Assembly: GCA_934149105.1 (NCBI GenBank)
Contig: CAKPDP010000004.1
Location: forward strand, 1-64,000
Source: an uncultured Bacilli bacterium
GTDB taxonomy: Bacteria; Bacillota_I; Bacilli_A; RF39; UBA660
Direction: 5' to 3'
Length of the DNA: 64,000 bases
Positions 33,817-41,891 of the stretch are shown here, in pieces. The translations under genes were made by a program, and so were the position numbers. Under the pieces are notes generated by a model. The model saw only the letters and a program-made list of their open reading frames with translations, made no database searches and was not told where the DNA came from. Positions within the stretch are counted from its first letter, which is position 1; the number at the start of each line of letters is the position of its first letter.

Positions 33817-34932
33817 ATGGAAAAAAGAGATTATTATGATGTTTTAGGTGTCAGTAAAACTGCCACAGATGCCGAAATTAAATCAGCTTTCCGTAAATTA
33901 GCTAAAAAGTATCACCCCGATGTTTCTAAAGAACCAGATGCTGCCGAAAAATTTAAGGAAGCCCAAGAAGCTTATGCTGTCTTATCAGACGCTAATAAAA
34001 GAAAACAGTACGATCAATTTGGTCATAGTGCCTTTACTAATTCTAATGGTGGCTTCTCTGGTTTTGATGGATTTGATTTTGGGAATATGTCCGATATCTT
34101 TGATGATTTATTCTCTGGCTTTGGCTTCTCTAACTCTAGTAGTAGAAGGAGTTCCAATGGACCACGAAGGGGTAGCGATATCTTATATCGTATGACTATA
34201 TCTTTTGAAGAAGCCATCTATGGTTGTAAAAAAGACCTAACCCTTGACTTAGAAGATACTTGTCCTGACTGTAATGGAGTAGGGGGATTTAATCCTACTA
34301 CTTGTTCTGAATGTCGTGGATCTGGTACTGTTACTAGTGAACAAAAAACCCTTTTTGGATCGTTCTTGACTAAAACTACATGTCCTAAATGTCATGGAAC
34401 TGGTACTAGTTTTGAAAAGAAATGTTCTACTTGCCGTGGTGATGGTAAAGTAAAAACTACTAAGACTATTACTATTAAAGTGCCCGCTGGTATCGATACT
34501 GAAAATAGATTACGTGTTCCCGGTAAAGGTGAAGCTGGTACTAATGGTGGTAATGCCGGAGATTTATATATTGAATTTACTGTGAAAGATCACAGTATGT
34601 ATAAACGTGTTGATGATGATATTTATCTAACTGTTCCTTTAACTATCACGGAAGCTGTTCTAGGTTGCAAAAAAGAAATACCTACTATCTATGGTAATGT
34701 TTCTCTATCTATCCCCGCTGGTACTAATACTGGAGATAAATTAAGATTAAAAGGTAAAGGTATTGAAAATGTTAACTCTCATCGTAAAGGTGATATGTAT
34801 GTTCAAGCTAAAGTTATTATTCCAAGTAAACTAACTAAAGAACAAAAAAATATCTTTGAAACTCTATCCTATACTGATCTAGAAAGTGATACCGAATTTA
34901 AAAAATTTTCTAAATTCGTAAGTAATAATTAA
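33817..34932 (+). CDS. dnaJ: Chaperone DnaJ (Hsp40)
   Basis: Stimulates the DnaK ATPase and delivers clients. The J domain has HPD at 33-35 (KKYHPDVSKEPDA). A Gly/Phe/Ser-rich linker, a zinc domain with four CxxCxGxG-type repeats (CPDCNGVG, CSECRGSG, CPKCHGTG, CSTCRGDG) and two C-terminal substrate domains follow. At 371 residues it is normal. It starts five bases after the hypothetical gene, and rsmE begins two bases after its stop. Confidence 0.97.
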   Translation: MEKRDYYDVLGVSKTATDAEIKSAFRKLAKKYHPDVSKEPDAAEKFKEAQEAYAVLSDANKRKQYDQFGHSAFTNSNGGFSGFDGFDFGNMSDIFDDLFSGFGFSNSSSRRSSNGPRRGSDILYRMTISFEEAIYGCKKDLTLDLEDTCPDCNGVGGFNPTTCSECRGSGTVTSEQKTLFGSFLTKTTCPKCHGTGTSFEKKCSTCRGDGKVKTTKTITIKVPAGIDTENRLRVPGKGEAGTNGGNAGDLYIEFTVKDHSMYKRVDDDIYLTVPLTITEAVLGCKKEIPTIYGNVSLSIPAGTNTGDKLRLKGKGIENVNSHRKGDMYVQAKVIIPSKLTKEQKNIFETLSYTDLESDTEFKKFSKFVSNN

Positions 34933-34933
34933 T

Positions 34934-35647
34934 ATGCAAAGATATTTTGCTCAAGATAAACAAGATAACAATTTAATTCTCTATCCCCAAGATATTCATC
35001 ATATTAAAAAAGTTATGCGTATGCAACTTCATGATCAAATTGAAGTAATCTTTGATAAAACTACCTATCTCTGTGAAATCACCGATCTTCTAAATTTTAA
35101 TTTAACTATTCTAAAGACCCAAGAAGAAGACAATGAACTACCTCTAGATATTACTATTGCCATAGGCCTAGTCAAGGAACAAAAACTAGATCTAATCCTC
35201 CAAAAACTAACCGAGTTAGGTATCAAGAAAATAATTCCTTTAAAACTAGAACGTAGTATCGTTAAGGTCGACAATTCCAAACTAGATAAAAAACAAGAAC
35301 GTTGGAAGACAATCTGTAAAGAAGCCAGTGAACAGTCCCATCGCAATATAATTCCTGAAGTCACTAAACCAATGACTATTCCTGAACTTCTAAAAGAAAA
35401 CTACGACTATAAATATGTCTGTAGTACTAAAGAAGAAAATAATTTACTAGTTAACTCTTTCCAAAATATTAATAAATGTGCTAAAATAATATTTGTAATA
35501 GGTCCTGAAGGAGGAATATCTTATAAAGAAGAAGAATTGTTAAATAATAATAATTATCAATCTATCTCCTTAGGAAAAAGAATTCTTCGGGTTGAAACTG
35601 CCGCTATTTATATAGCCAGTATCCTAAATTATTGTAGTATGAGGTGA
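34934..35647 (+). CDS. rsmE: 16S rRNA (uracil(1498)-N3)-methyltransferase RsmE
   Basis: Methylates U1498 of 16S rRNA. SPOUT-class knot elements are visible: IGLVKEQKLDLILQKLTELG, ASEQSHRNIIPEV, FVIGPEGGISYKEEE and SLGKRILRVETAA. At 237 residues it is slightly below the usual 240-250. It comes directly after dnaJ, the same order as in Bacillus (dnaJ-prmA-rsmE), except that no prmA is present here. Stop TGA. Confidence 0.94.
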   Translation: MQRYFAQDKQDNNLILYPQDIHHIKKVMRMQLHDQIEVIFDKTTYLCEITDLLNFNLTILKTQEEDNELPLDITIAIGLVKEQKLDLILQKLTELGIKKIIPLKLERSIVKVDNSKLDKKQERWKTICKEASEQSHRNIIPEVTKPMTIPELLKENYDYKYVCSTKEENNLLVNSFQNINKCAKIIFVIGPEGGISYKEEELLNNNNYQSISLGKRILRVETAAIYIASILNYCSMR

Positions 35648-35652
35648 CATTT

Positions 35653-36405
35653 ATGATATATATAGAAGAAATAAACAATACATCCTGGGAAGTTTTAATA
35701 ATAATAGTGTTTATTTTCTTCTTTTTATTTTTTCTCTATCGTCTATCTAAATTAAATAAACAAAATAAAAAGTTAGAACAAGAATTAAAAAAACTAAAAT
35801 ATTCTAAAGATAGTCTCTCTTCTGAAACTTCTTCTCTAGTTAAGTCTACTCCTGTTTTAACCCCTAAAGAAGAAACTAAACCTTTATCTAGTTCTAAATC
35901 TGAAATAAAATCTCCCAATCCTAAAATTAAAGAATCTAAAGAAACATCATCTCTTTCTAATCCTAATAAAGCTTATCAAAAAAATGTTCTTAAAAATATT
36001 AAAGCCCCAACTTCTCCTATAAATATAACTAATCAATCTCCTAGTATTAAAGAATTAAAGATGGATCTTAATGACTTTATAAAAAAAGAACGTAAAAACG
36101 GTAATAATGTCCGTATCTTGACTTCTAAAGACTATGAAACCAGTAGTTCTAGTACTATTTCCTATATGGAAGAAGTCTCTAAACGTCTCGAAGAAGCCCA
36201 TAATGATGATCCTATTGAATTAACTGATTATGAAAAGAAACAGGAAGAAGAAGCTATTATCAGTTATCAAGAATTAATTGAAAATAAAGATAAAATCTAT
36301 CAACTAGCAGATACCGACGACGAAGCCGATATTGAATTTATAAATGAACTTAAAAATTTTAGAGAAAGCTTAAATAAAGAGACTTCTTCTTCCAAATCAA
36401 GATAA
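35653..36405 (+). CDS. Hypothetical membrane-anchored coiled-coil protein
   Basis: The 250-residue protein has one N-terminal membrane helix (VLIIIVFIFFFLFFLYRL, about 12-30). A basic coiled coil (LNKQNKKLEQELKKL), a Ser/Pro/Lys-rich disordered linker (about 50-135) and an acidic helical C-terminus (EEVSKRLEEAHNDDPIELTD) follow. Not recognised; the shape is that of a cytoplasmic scaffold tethered to the membrane. ATG at 35653 follows GAGGTGA, which overlaps the rsmE stop; the in-frame GTG at 35644 is part of that site. Last gene of the heat-shock operon, ending in a terminator. Confidence 0.7.
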   Translation: MIYIEEINNTSWEVLIIIVFIFFFLFFLYRLSKLNKQNKKLEQELKKLKYSKDSLSSETSSLVKSTPVLTPKEETKPLSSSKSEIKSPNPKIKESKETSSLSNPNKAYQKNVLKNIKAPTSPINITNQSPSIKELKMDLNDFIKKERKNGNNVRILTSKDYETSSSSTISYMEEVSKRLEEAHNDDPIELTDYEKKQEEEAIISYQELIENKDKIYQLADTDDEADIEFINELKNFRESLNKETSSSKSR

Positions 36406-36422
36406 CTACTATCTTGATTTTT
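36394..36422 (+). terminator. Intrinsic terminator closing the heat-shock operon
   Basis: AAATCAAGATA and TATCTTGATTT form an 11-bp perfect stem, followed by TT. It overlaps the stop codon of the last gene. Confidence 0.8.
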
Positions 36423-36493
36423 AATCATTAGACTAGTAATCTATCTCAAACTATAGTATAATAAATTTATAAACCTAGAAAAGAGTGATATTC

Positions 36494-37108
36494 TTGACAT
36501 CTAAAACTAAAAATATCTTTTTGATTATAACTATCTTCATCTTATCTCTTCTAACTACTATTATAATTATTAATAAACAATCTCTAGATATCTTGCTCTA
36601 TAATCATTTTATAAAATATTTAATCAATCCCCATTTGACTACTATTTTTAAATTTATAACTAATATTGGAGGACCAGTATCTTTAATTATAACTACTATT
36701 ATTCTAATGTTTCTAATTAAAGAAAAAAAGATAAATCTTTCTCTAATTATTAATCTTCTAACTATAACCATTATAAATACCATTATTAAAGAACTTGTTA
36801 AAAGGCCAAGACCTAGTGGCTACAATATCATTACGGAAACTGGTTATAGTTTTCCCTCTGGCCACTCTATGGTAGGTCTTGCCTATTTTGGGTATCTTAT
36901 TTATCTTACTAATAAATATCTTTCTAACAAATACCTTAAATTAACTATTACTATCTTTCTTTCTCTTTTAATTATCAGTATAGGTCTTTCAAGAATTTAC
37001 CTAGGTGTTCATTATGCTTCTGATGTTATAGCGGGTTTTCTTCTTTCGAGCATTTACTTGATCATTTTTATACTTATAACTAATAAACTAATAAAAGAAA
37101 GGACTTAA
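36494..37108 (+). CDS. PAP2-family membrane phosphatase
   Basis: Integral membrane phosphatase, probably acting on undecaprenyl pyrophosphate or phosphatidate. The three PAP2 motifs are complete: KELVKRPRPSG, SFPSGHSM and SRIYLGVHYASDVIAG. It has about six helices. The start is TTG at 36494 with AGAGTGAT before it, giving 204 residues; a GTG at 36485 lies in the ribosome site and is less likely. The undecaprenol kinase gene follows four bases later, which supports a role in lipid-carrier recycling. Confidence 0.88.
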   Translation: MTSKTKNIFLIITIFILSLLTTIIIINKQSLDILLYNHFIKYLINPHLTTIFKFITNIGGPVSLIITTIILMFLIKEKKINLSLIINLLTITIINTIIKELVKRPRPSGYNIITETGYSFPSGHSMVGLAYFGYLIYLTNKYLSNKYLKLTITIFLSLLIISIGLSRIYLGVHYASDVIAGFLLSSIYLIIFILITNKLIKERT

Positions 37109-37112
37109 AATT

Positions 37113-37472
37113 ATGTTAATAAATTTACTTCATAGCTTTGGCTATGCCTTTGAAGGAATATTCTCTTCCTTCAAAACCGAAAGAAATATGAAAATCCATA
37201 TTGCTATGATGATCCTAGTCATCATCTGTGGCCTTATTTTTCACATTTCTCTAATCGAATGGTTCATCTGTATCATTCTCTTTGCTACCGTTATCTCTGC
37301 CGAACTCTTTAACACTGCTATCGAAACCGTCGTCAACATGATAACTAAAGAGAAAAGCCCTGAAGCTAAACTTGCTAAAGACATCTCTGCCGGTGCTGTC
37401 TTAGTCCTTGCCATTGCTTCTGCTTTAATCGGACTAATCATCTTTATCCCTAAATTATTTAGCCTATTCTAA
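37113..37472 (+). CDS. dgkA: Undecaprenol/diacylglycerol kinase (DgkA family)
   Basis: Small membrane kinase of 119 residues with the family core FKTERNMKIHIAMMILVI, AELFNTAIETVVNMIT and SPEAKLAKDISAGAVLV. The catalytic Glu is in FNTAIETVVN. Firmicute members phosphorylate undecaprenol. Three membrane helices. Paired with the PAP2 phosphatase gene upstream, so both ends of lipid-carrier recycling are encoded together. Confidence 0.93.
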   Translation: MLINLLHSFGYAFEGIFSSFKTERNMKIHIAMMILVIICGLIFHISLIEWFICIILFATVISAELFNTAIETVVNMITKEKSPEAKLAKDISAGAVLVLAIASALIGLIIFIPKLFSLF

Positions 37473-37491
37473 AGAATAAAAAGGAGACATT

Positions 37492-38544
37492 ATGAAAAGA
37501 AAAAGATCTAAGAGTAAAAAGATAATACCCCTTATTATCTTCCTATTAGTCCTAATAGGACTATTTCTAGGAGGCTATTTCTTCTTAAGAAAACCTTCTT
37601 CTTCTAATCATCACTCAAATTCTAATTCCATTAAAGAAGAAGAGAAGCCTCAATTAAAAATACTTGATTTAAATTCTAAATCCCGATCTATCGCCGTCAT
37701 GATTAATAATTTAAAAGTAGCTCAACCCTATCAAACGGGTCTTAATGATGCTTACCTAGTCTATGAAATAATAACTGAAGGTGGTATAACCCGCTTATTA
37801 GCAGTCTATAAAGACGCTAAAGACACTACCACCATTGGAACCATTAGAAGTAGTAGACATTATTTTATAGATTATGCCGTCGAAAATGACGCTATCTATA
37901 CTCACTTTGGCTATAGTAATAAAGCCAAAGAAGATATCTCTAGACGTCATATCGATAATATTAATGGTCTTGTCGATGACAACTTCTATTGGCGAGATAA
38001 ATCTCTACCCGTTGCTAGTGAACATACAGTCTACACTAATATTTCTAAATTACAAGAAACAATTACCAATAAAAAATATCGAAATACTACTACCGAAAAA
38101 CCATTACTGTCTTATAGTGTTGATCCCATAGATTTAACCACTAAAGAAGATAGTATTCCTGCTAGTAATGTCCTAATAAAATTCTCTAACTATCAAACTA
38201 CTGAATTTACTTACGACCCAGAGACTAAACTCTATACTAGAAAAAGTAATAATGAAGTTCGTTCTGATTACCTAACAAAAGAACCCTTTACTACTAAAAA
38301 TATTCTTACTTATCAAATTAAAAATTATAGTTATGATTCTTATGGTCGTCAAGAACTAGAAAATATCGGTAGGGGAGAAGGCTATTACATTACTAATGGT
38401 TATGCTCTTAAAATTAATTGGGAAAAATCTTCTGAAGATGCTAAAACTAAATATACTTATCCTGATGGTAGTGAAGTAATCTTTAATGATGGAGAAACTT
38501 ATATTGAGATTCAACCCCAAGATCAAACCCTAACCCTAAGTTAA
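37492..38544 (+). CDS. DUF3048 (YerB-like) membrane-anchored protein
   Basis: The 350-residue protein has a very basic start and one membrane helix (IIPLIIFLLVLIGLFLGGYFFL). A Ser/Asn linker and the DUF3048 domain follow: SIAVMINNLKVAQPYQTGL, YEIITEGGITRLLAVYKD, TIGTIRSSRHYFIDYA, and a C-terminal domain ending YPDGSEVIFNDGETYIEIQP. YerB in Bacillus is a lipoprotein of unknown role; here a helix anchors it. It starts 19 bases after dgkA with AAAAGGAGAC, probably in the same operon. Confidence 0.87.
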   Translation: MKRKRSKSKKIIPLIIFLLVLIGLFLGGYFFLRKPSSSNHHSNSNSIKEEEKPQLKILDLNSKSRSIAVMINNLKVAQPYQTGLNDAYLVYEIITEGGITRLLAVYKDAKDTTTIGTIRSSRHYFIDYAVENDAIYTHFGYSNKAKEDISRRHIDNINGLVDDNFYWRDKSLPVASEHTVYTNISKLQETITNKKYRNTTTEKPLLSYSVDPIDLTTKEDSIPASNVLIKFSNYQTTEFTYDPETKLYTRKSNNEVRSDYLTKEPFTTKNILTYQIKNYSYDSYGRQELENIGRGEGYYITNGYALKINWEKSSEDAKTKYTYPDGSEVIFNDGETYIEIQPQDQTLTLS

Positions 38545-38589
38545 AATAAAAATAATTATACATATTATATAGTAAGGAAGTGTTTATTT

Positions 38590-39567
38590 ATGAATAAAGT
38601 TGTTGTTTTAGGAGGAGGAACAGGCCTATCTACACTTTTAAGAGGCCTAAAACTTTTCCCTATTGATATTAGTGCTGTTGTCTCTGTTTGTGATGACGGT
38701 AAAAGTACTGGGCGTCTAAGAGAAGAATTTAATACCTTTGCCGTAGGCGATCTAAGAAGAGTAATCGCTGCTCTCTCAGAAACCGAACCTCTATTTGAAA
38801 AACTCTTAAATTATCGTTTTCATACTACCAGTGATCTTAATGGCCATACCGTTGGAAACCTTCTCTTAACCGCTTTAGGGGATATCAGTGGTAACATGCA
38901 AGAAGGAATAGAAACTATTGGTAAAGTCTTAAAACTAAAAGGAAAAGTTTTACCATTTACTCTAGAAAATCCTATTCTAATAGGTAAAATGCAAGATGGA
39001 AGTACCGTTATTGGAGAACATAATATTACTGAAAGTAACAAAAAAATAGATTATGTCTACTATGAAAAAGATGTTAAAGTAAATCCTACAGTTATTAAAG
39101 CCATTAAATCAGCTGATCTTATTATTCTTAGTATGGGTAGTCTCTATACCAGCATTGTACCTGATCTTTTAAATAAAGAATTAATAGACACTATCGATAA
39201 CAGTAAAGCCAAAATAATGTATGTTTGTAACATGATGACTCAACCCGGGGAAACCGATGACTTTACCGTAAGTGATCATATCAAAGTCCTTAATAGTTAT
39301 CTAGGAACTAGAAAAATAGACGTTGTCATTGCTAACTCTGGAAATATCCCTCAAGATATTTTAATTAAATACGCTAATGAAGAACAAAAAGATAAAGTAA
39401 TCCTTGATCGTAAAAATCTCCATAACATTAAAATAATTGCTAATAATTATGTAACCTTAGAAGATAGCACTATTAGACATAAAGTAGATAAATTATCTTT
39501 AGATATCTATGGCTATATCTTATCCCAAAATGATAAGAATACTTCCCATTATAAATTTTTTAAATAA
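38590..39567 (+). CDS. glmR: GlmR/YvcK (gluconeogenesis factor, CofD-like)
   Basis: Binds UDP-GlcNAc and steers carbon into cell-wall precursors by stimulating GlmS in Bacillus. The sequence has VVLGGGTGLSTLLRGLK, VVSVCDDGKSTGRLR, GHTVGNLLLTALGD and IMYVCNMMTQPGETDDF. At 325 residues it is normal. In Bacillus yvcK lies with rapZ (yvcJ) and whiA (yvcL); neither is adjacent here. A convergent double terminator separates it from uvrB. Confidence 0.93.
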   Translation: MNKVVVLGGGTGLSTLLRGLKLFPIDISAVVSVCDDGKSTGRLREEFNTFAVGDLRRVIAALSETEPLFEKLLNYRFHTTSDLNGHTVGNLLLTALGDISGNMQEGIETIGKVLKLKGKVLPFTLENPILIGKMQDGSTVIGEHNITESNKKIDYVYYEKDVKVNPTVIKAIKSADLIILSMGSLYTSIVPDLLNKELIDTIDNSKAKIMYVCNMMTQPGETDDFTVSDHIKVLNSYLGTRKIDVVIANSGNIPQDILIKYANEEQKDKVILDRKNLHNIKIIANNYVTLEDSTIRHKVDKLSLDIYGYILSQNDKNTSHYKFFK

Positions 39568-39573
39568 TAATAT

Positions 39574-39604
39574 ATATCATCTATCCTAGTAGATGGTATT
39601 TTTT
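39574..39604 (+). terminator. Intrinsic terminator after glmR
   Basis: ATATCATCTA and TAGATGGTAT (one G-U) pair around a 6-base loop and are followed by six T. Confidence 0.8.
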
Positions 39605-39639
39605 AACTCCCCAAAAAAGATAATATTAGTATTCTATTC

Positions 39640-39666
39640 AAAAAAACTCCACAGTGGAGTTTTTTT
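39640..39666. terminator. Bidirectional terminator between glmR and uvrB
   Basis: A near-perfect palindrome, AAAAAAACTCCAC-A-GTGGAGTTTTTTT, has T-runs on both strands. It serves the convergent glmR and uvrB genes. Confidence 0.85.
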
Positions 39667-39708
39667 GAAATGAAAGATTATTATCTTATAAAAAGAATAG
39701 GGGAGATA

Positions 39709-41664
39709 CTATTCACTCTGCATCTCAAAAATAATATCTCTAAGTTCTGTAGCTCTTTCAAAATCTAATTCTGAAGCTGCTTTTCTCATTTCTTGAGTAA
39801 GTTCATCAATGATCTTTTCTTTTTCTTTCTTACTTAATTTACTACTATTAATCTTCTTCTTCGATACCTCTTCATTATTACTAATAGTATCTTTTATCTC
39901 TTTAATAATAGTCTTAGGAATAATACCATGTTCCTTATTATATTTATCCTGTATTTCTCTTCTTCTCTTTGTTTCCTTAATAGCAATATCCATACTATCA
40001 CTAATAGTATCAGCATACATAATAACTCTACCATTACTATTCCTAGCGGCTCTACCAATAGTCTGAATTAAACTTCTACTACTTCTTAAGAACCCTTGCT
40101 TATCCGCATCCATAATAGCAATCAAAGATACTTCTGGAATATCTATTCCTTCTCTAAGTAAGTTAATACCTACCACGACATCATACTTACCTAATCTTAA
40201 ATCTCTAATAATATTTAATCTTTGTAGAGTTTTAATTTCATTATGTAAATAAGCTACTTTAATATCTATATCTTTTAAATAATTAGTAAGTTCTTCTGCC
40301 ATTCTAATCGTTAAAGTAGTAATAAGAACTCTTTCCTTATTCTTAATATTCTTATTAATTTCTTCTACTAGATCATCGATCTGATTCTTAGAAGGTCTAA
40401 CATAAATATTAGGATCTAGTAGCCCTGTCGGCCTAATTATTTGTTCAATTACTTCTCCTTTAGTAGCTTCTAGTTCATAATCCCCTGGCGTCGCTGAAAC
40501 ATAAATAACTTGATTGATCTTCTTCTCAAATTCCGAAAAAGTCAAAGGTCTATTATCTAAAGCACTGGGAAGCCTAAACCCATAATCAACTAAGTTCATT
40601 TTTCTGGCTCTATCTCCATTATACATTCCTCTTACCTGAGGAATAGTAACATGTGATTCATCTACAACCAGTAAGAAATCCTTAGGAAAGAAATCTATTA
40701 AACATGTTGGAGTTTCTCCTTCTCCTCTAAGAGCAATATGTCTTGAATAATTCTCTATCCCTCTACAAAATCCCGTCTCACTAAGTAATTCCATATCATA
40801 GTTAGTTCTCTCTCTAATTCTTTGTTCTTCTATATATTTACCCTTACTTTTATAATATTCACATCTCTCTTCTAATTCTTTTTCTATTCTTCTAATAGAT
40901 TCTTTTAATTTTTCAGAATTAGTTACAAAATGCGAAGCTGGAAAGATAGATATCGTCTTTTTCTCTGTTATAACTTTTCCTGTAACTAAATCAAATTCAC
41001 TAATTCTATCAATCGTATCTCCAAAGAATTCTATTAATACTCCATTTTTATGATTAGAAGCCGGAACAATCTCTAAACTATCTCCTCTAACTCTAAAAGT
41101 TCCTCTCTTAAAATCCATATCATTTCTTTCATAAAGCATATTAACTAGTTTCTTCATAACTTCTCTAGGACTAATATCTTCATCTTTATTTAAAGTTAAA
41201 ATCTTATTTCGATATTCCTCTACTTCCCCAATTCCATAAATACAAGAAACAGAGGCTACCACAATAACATCTCTTCTCGATAATAAAGCCGACGTTGCAC
41301 TATGTCTTAATTCATCGATCTCATCATTAATTGAAGAATCTTTCTCAATATAAGTATCTGTACTAGGAACATAAGCTTCTGGTTGATAATAATCATAATA
41401 CGAAACAAAGTATTCAACTCTATTATTAGGAAACATCTCTTTAAATTCGCTATATAATTGACCTGCTAAGGTCTTATTATGTGCAAGCACTAACGTTGGT
41501 TTATTAACTTCTTTTATGACATTAGCAATCGTAAAAGTTTTACCAGTCCCTGTAGCTCCCAGTAAAACCTGTTCTTTCTTACCTTCTTTTATTCCTTCTA
41601 CTAATTCTTTTATGGCTTCTGGCTGATCCCCATTAGGACTATATTTACTAACTAATTCAAACAT
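39709..41664 (-). CDS. uvrB: Excinuclease ABC subunit UvrB
   Basis: DNA damage-verifying helicase-like subunit of nucleotide excision repair. Walker A GATGTGKTFTIAN, the beta-hairpin region YFVSYYDYYQPEAYVPSTDT, VDESHVTIPQ and the C-terminal UvrC-binding domain (IIDELTQEMRKAASELDFERATELRD) are complete. At 651 residues it is normal. It is transcribed alone on the minus strand, with uvrA absent from the window. No LexA-type GAAC-N4-GTTC site is seen in the short upstream gap. Confidence 0.97.
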   Translation of the reverse strand: MFELVSKYSPNGDQPEAIKELVEGIKEGKKEQVLLGATGTGKTFTIANVIKEVNKPTLVLAHNKTLAGQLYSEFKEMFPNNRVEYFVSYYDYYQPEAYVPSTDTYIEKDSSINDEIDELRHSATSALLSRRDVIVVASVSCIYGIGEVEEYRNKILTLNKDEDISPREVMKKLVNMLYERNDMDFKRGTFRVRGDSLEIVPASNHKNGVLIEFFGDTIDRISEFDLVTGKVITEKKTISIFPASHFVTNSEKLKESIRRIEKELEERCEYYKSKGKYIEEQRIRERTNYDMELLSETGFCRGIENYSRHIALRGEGETPTCLIDFFPKDFLLVVDESHVTIPQVRGMYNGDRARKMNLVDYGFRLPSALDNRPLTFSEFEKKINQVIYVSATPGDYELEATKGEVIEQIIRPTGLLDPNIYVRPSKNQIDDLVEEINKNIKNKERVLITTLTIRMAEELTNYLKDIDIKVAYLHNEIKTLQRLNIIRDLRLGKYDVVVGINLLREGIDIPEVSLIAIMDADKQGFLRSSRSLIQTIGRAARNSNGRVIMYADTISDSMDIAIKETKRRREIQDKYNKEHGIIPKTIIKEIKDTISNNEEVSKKKINSSKLSKKEKEKIIDELTQEMRKAASELDFERATELRDIIFEMQSE

Positions 41665-41707
41665 ATTTTTCCTCCTAATTCTTTTAACAGTTCTTTGTTT
41701 TTTCTCT

Positions 41708-41736
41708 ATTTTACCACTATCTACCTCTTAAAACAA
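41708..41736 (-). promoter_or_regulatory. Promoter of uvrB
   Basis: On the minus strand, TTGTTT (41736-41731), a 17-bp spacer and TAAAAT (41713-41708), with TG upstream of the -10. Confidence 0.6.
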
Positions 41737-41848
41737 TAACCATCCTCTTCTCTCTATAGTTTAACCATTTTAGCTAATTTTTATTATCAATCTTTATCCT
41801 TATATTTCTTTGTCTTCTAATTATTATCAAAGTAGGGTAGGGACATTA

Positions 41849-41878
41849 AAACAACTTACCATAAGATAAGTTGTTTTA
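41849..41878 (-). terminator. Intrinsic terminator after the serpin gene
   Basis: AAAACAACTTA and TAAGTTGTTTT form an 11-bp perfect stem 13 bases past the serpin stop. Confidence 0.75.
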
Positions 41879-41891
41879 CTATTAATTATTC

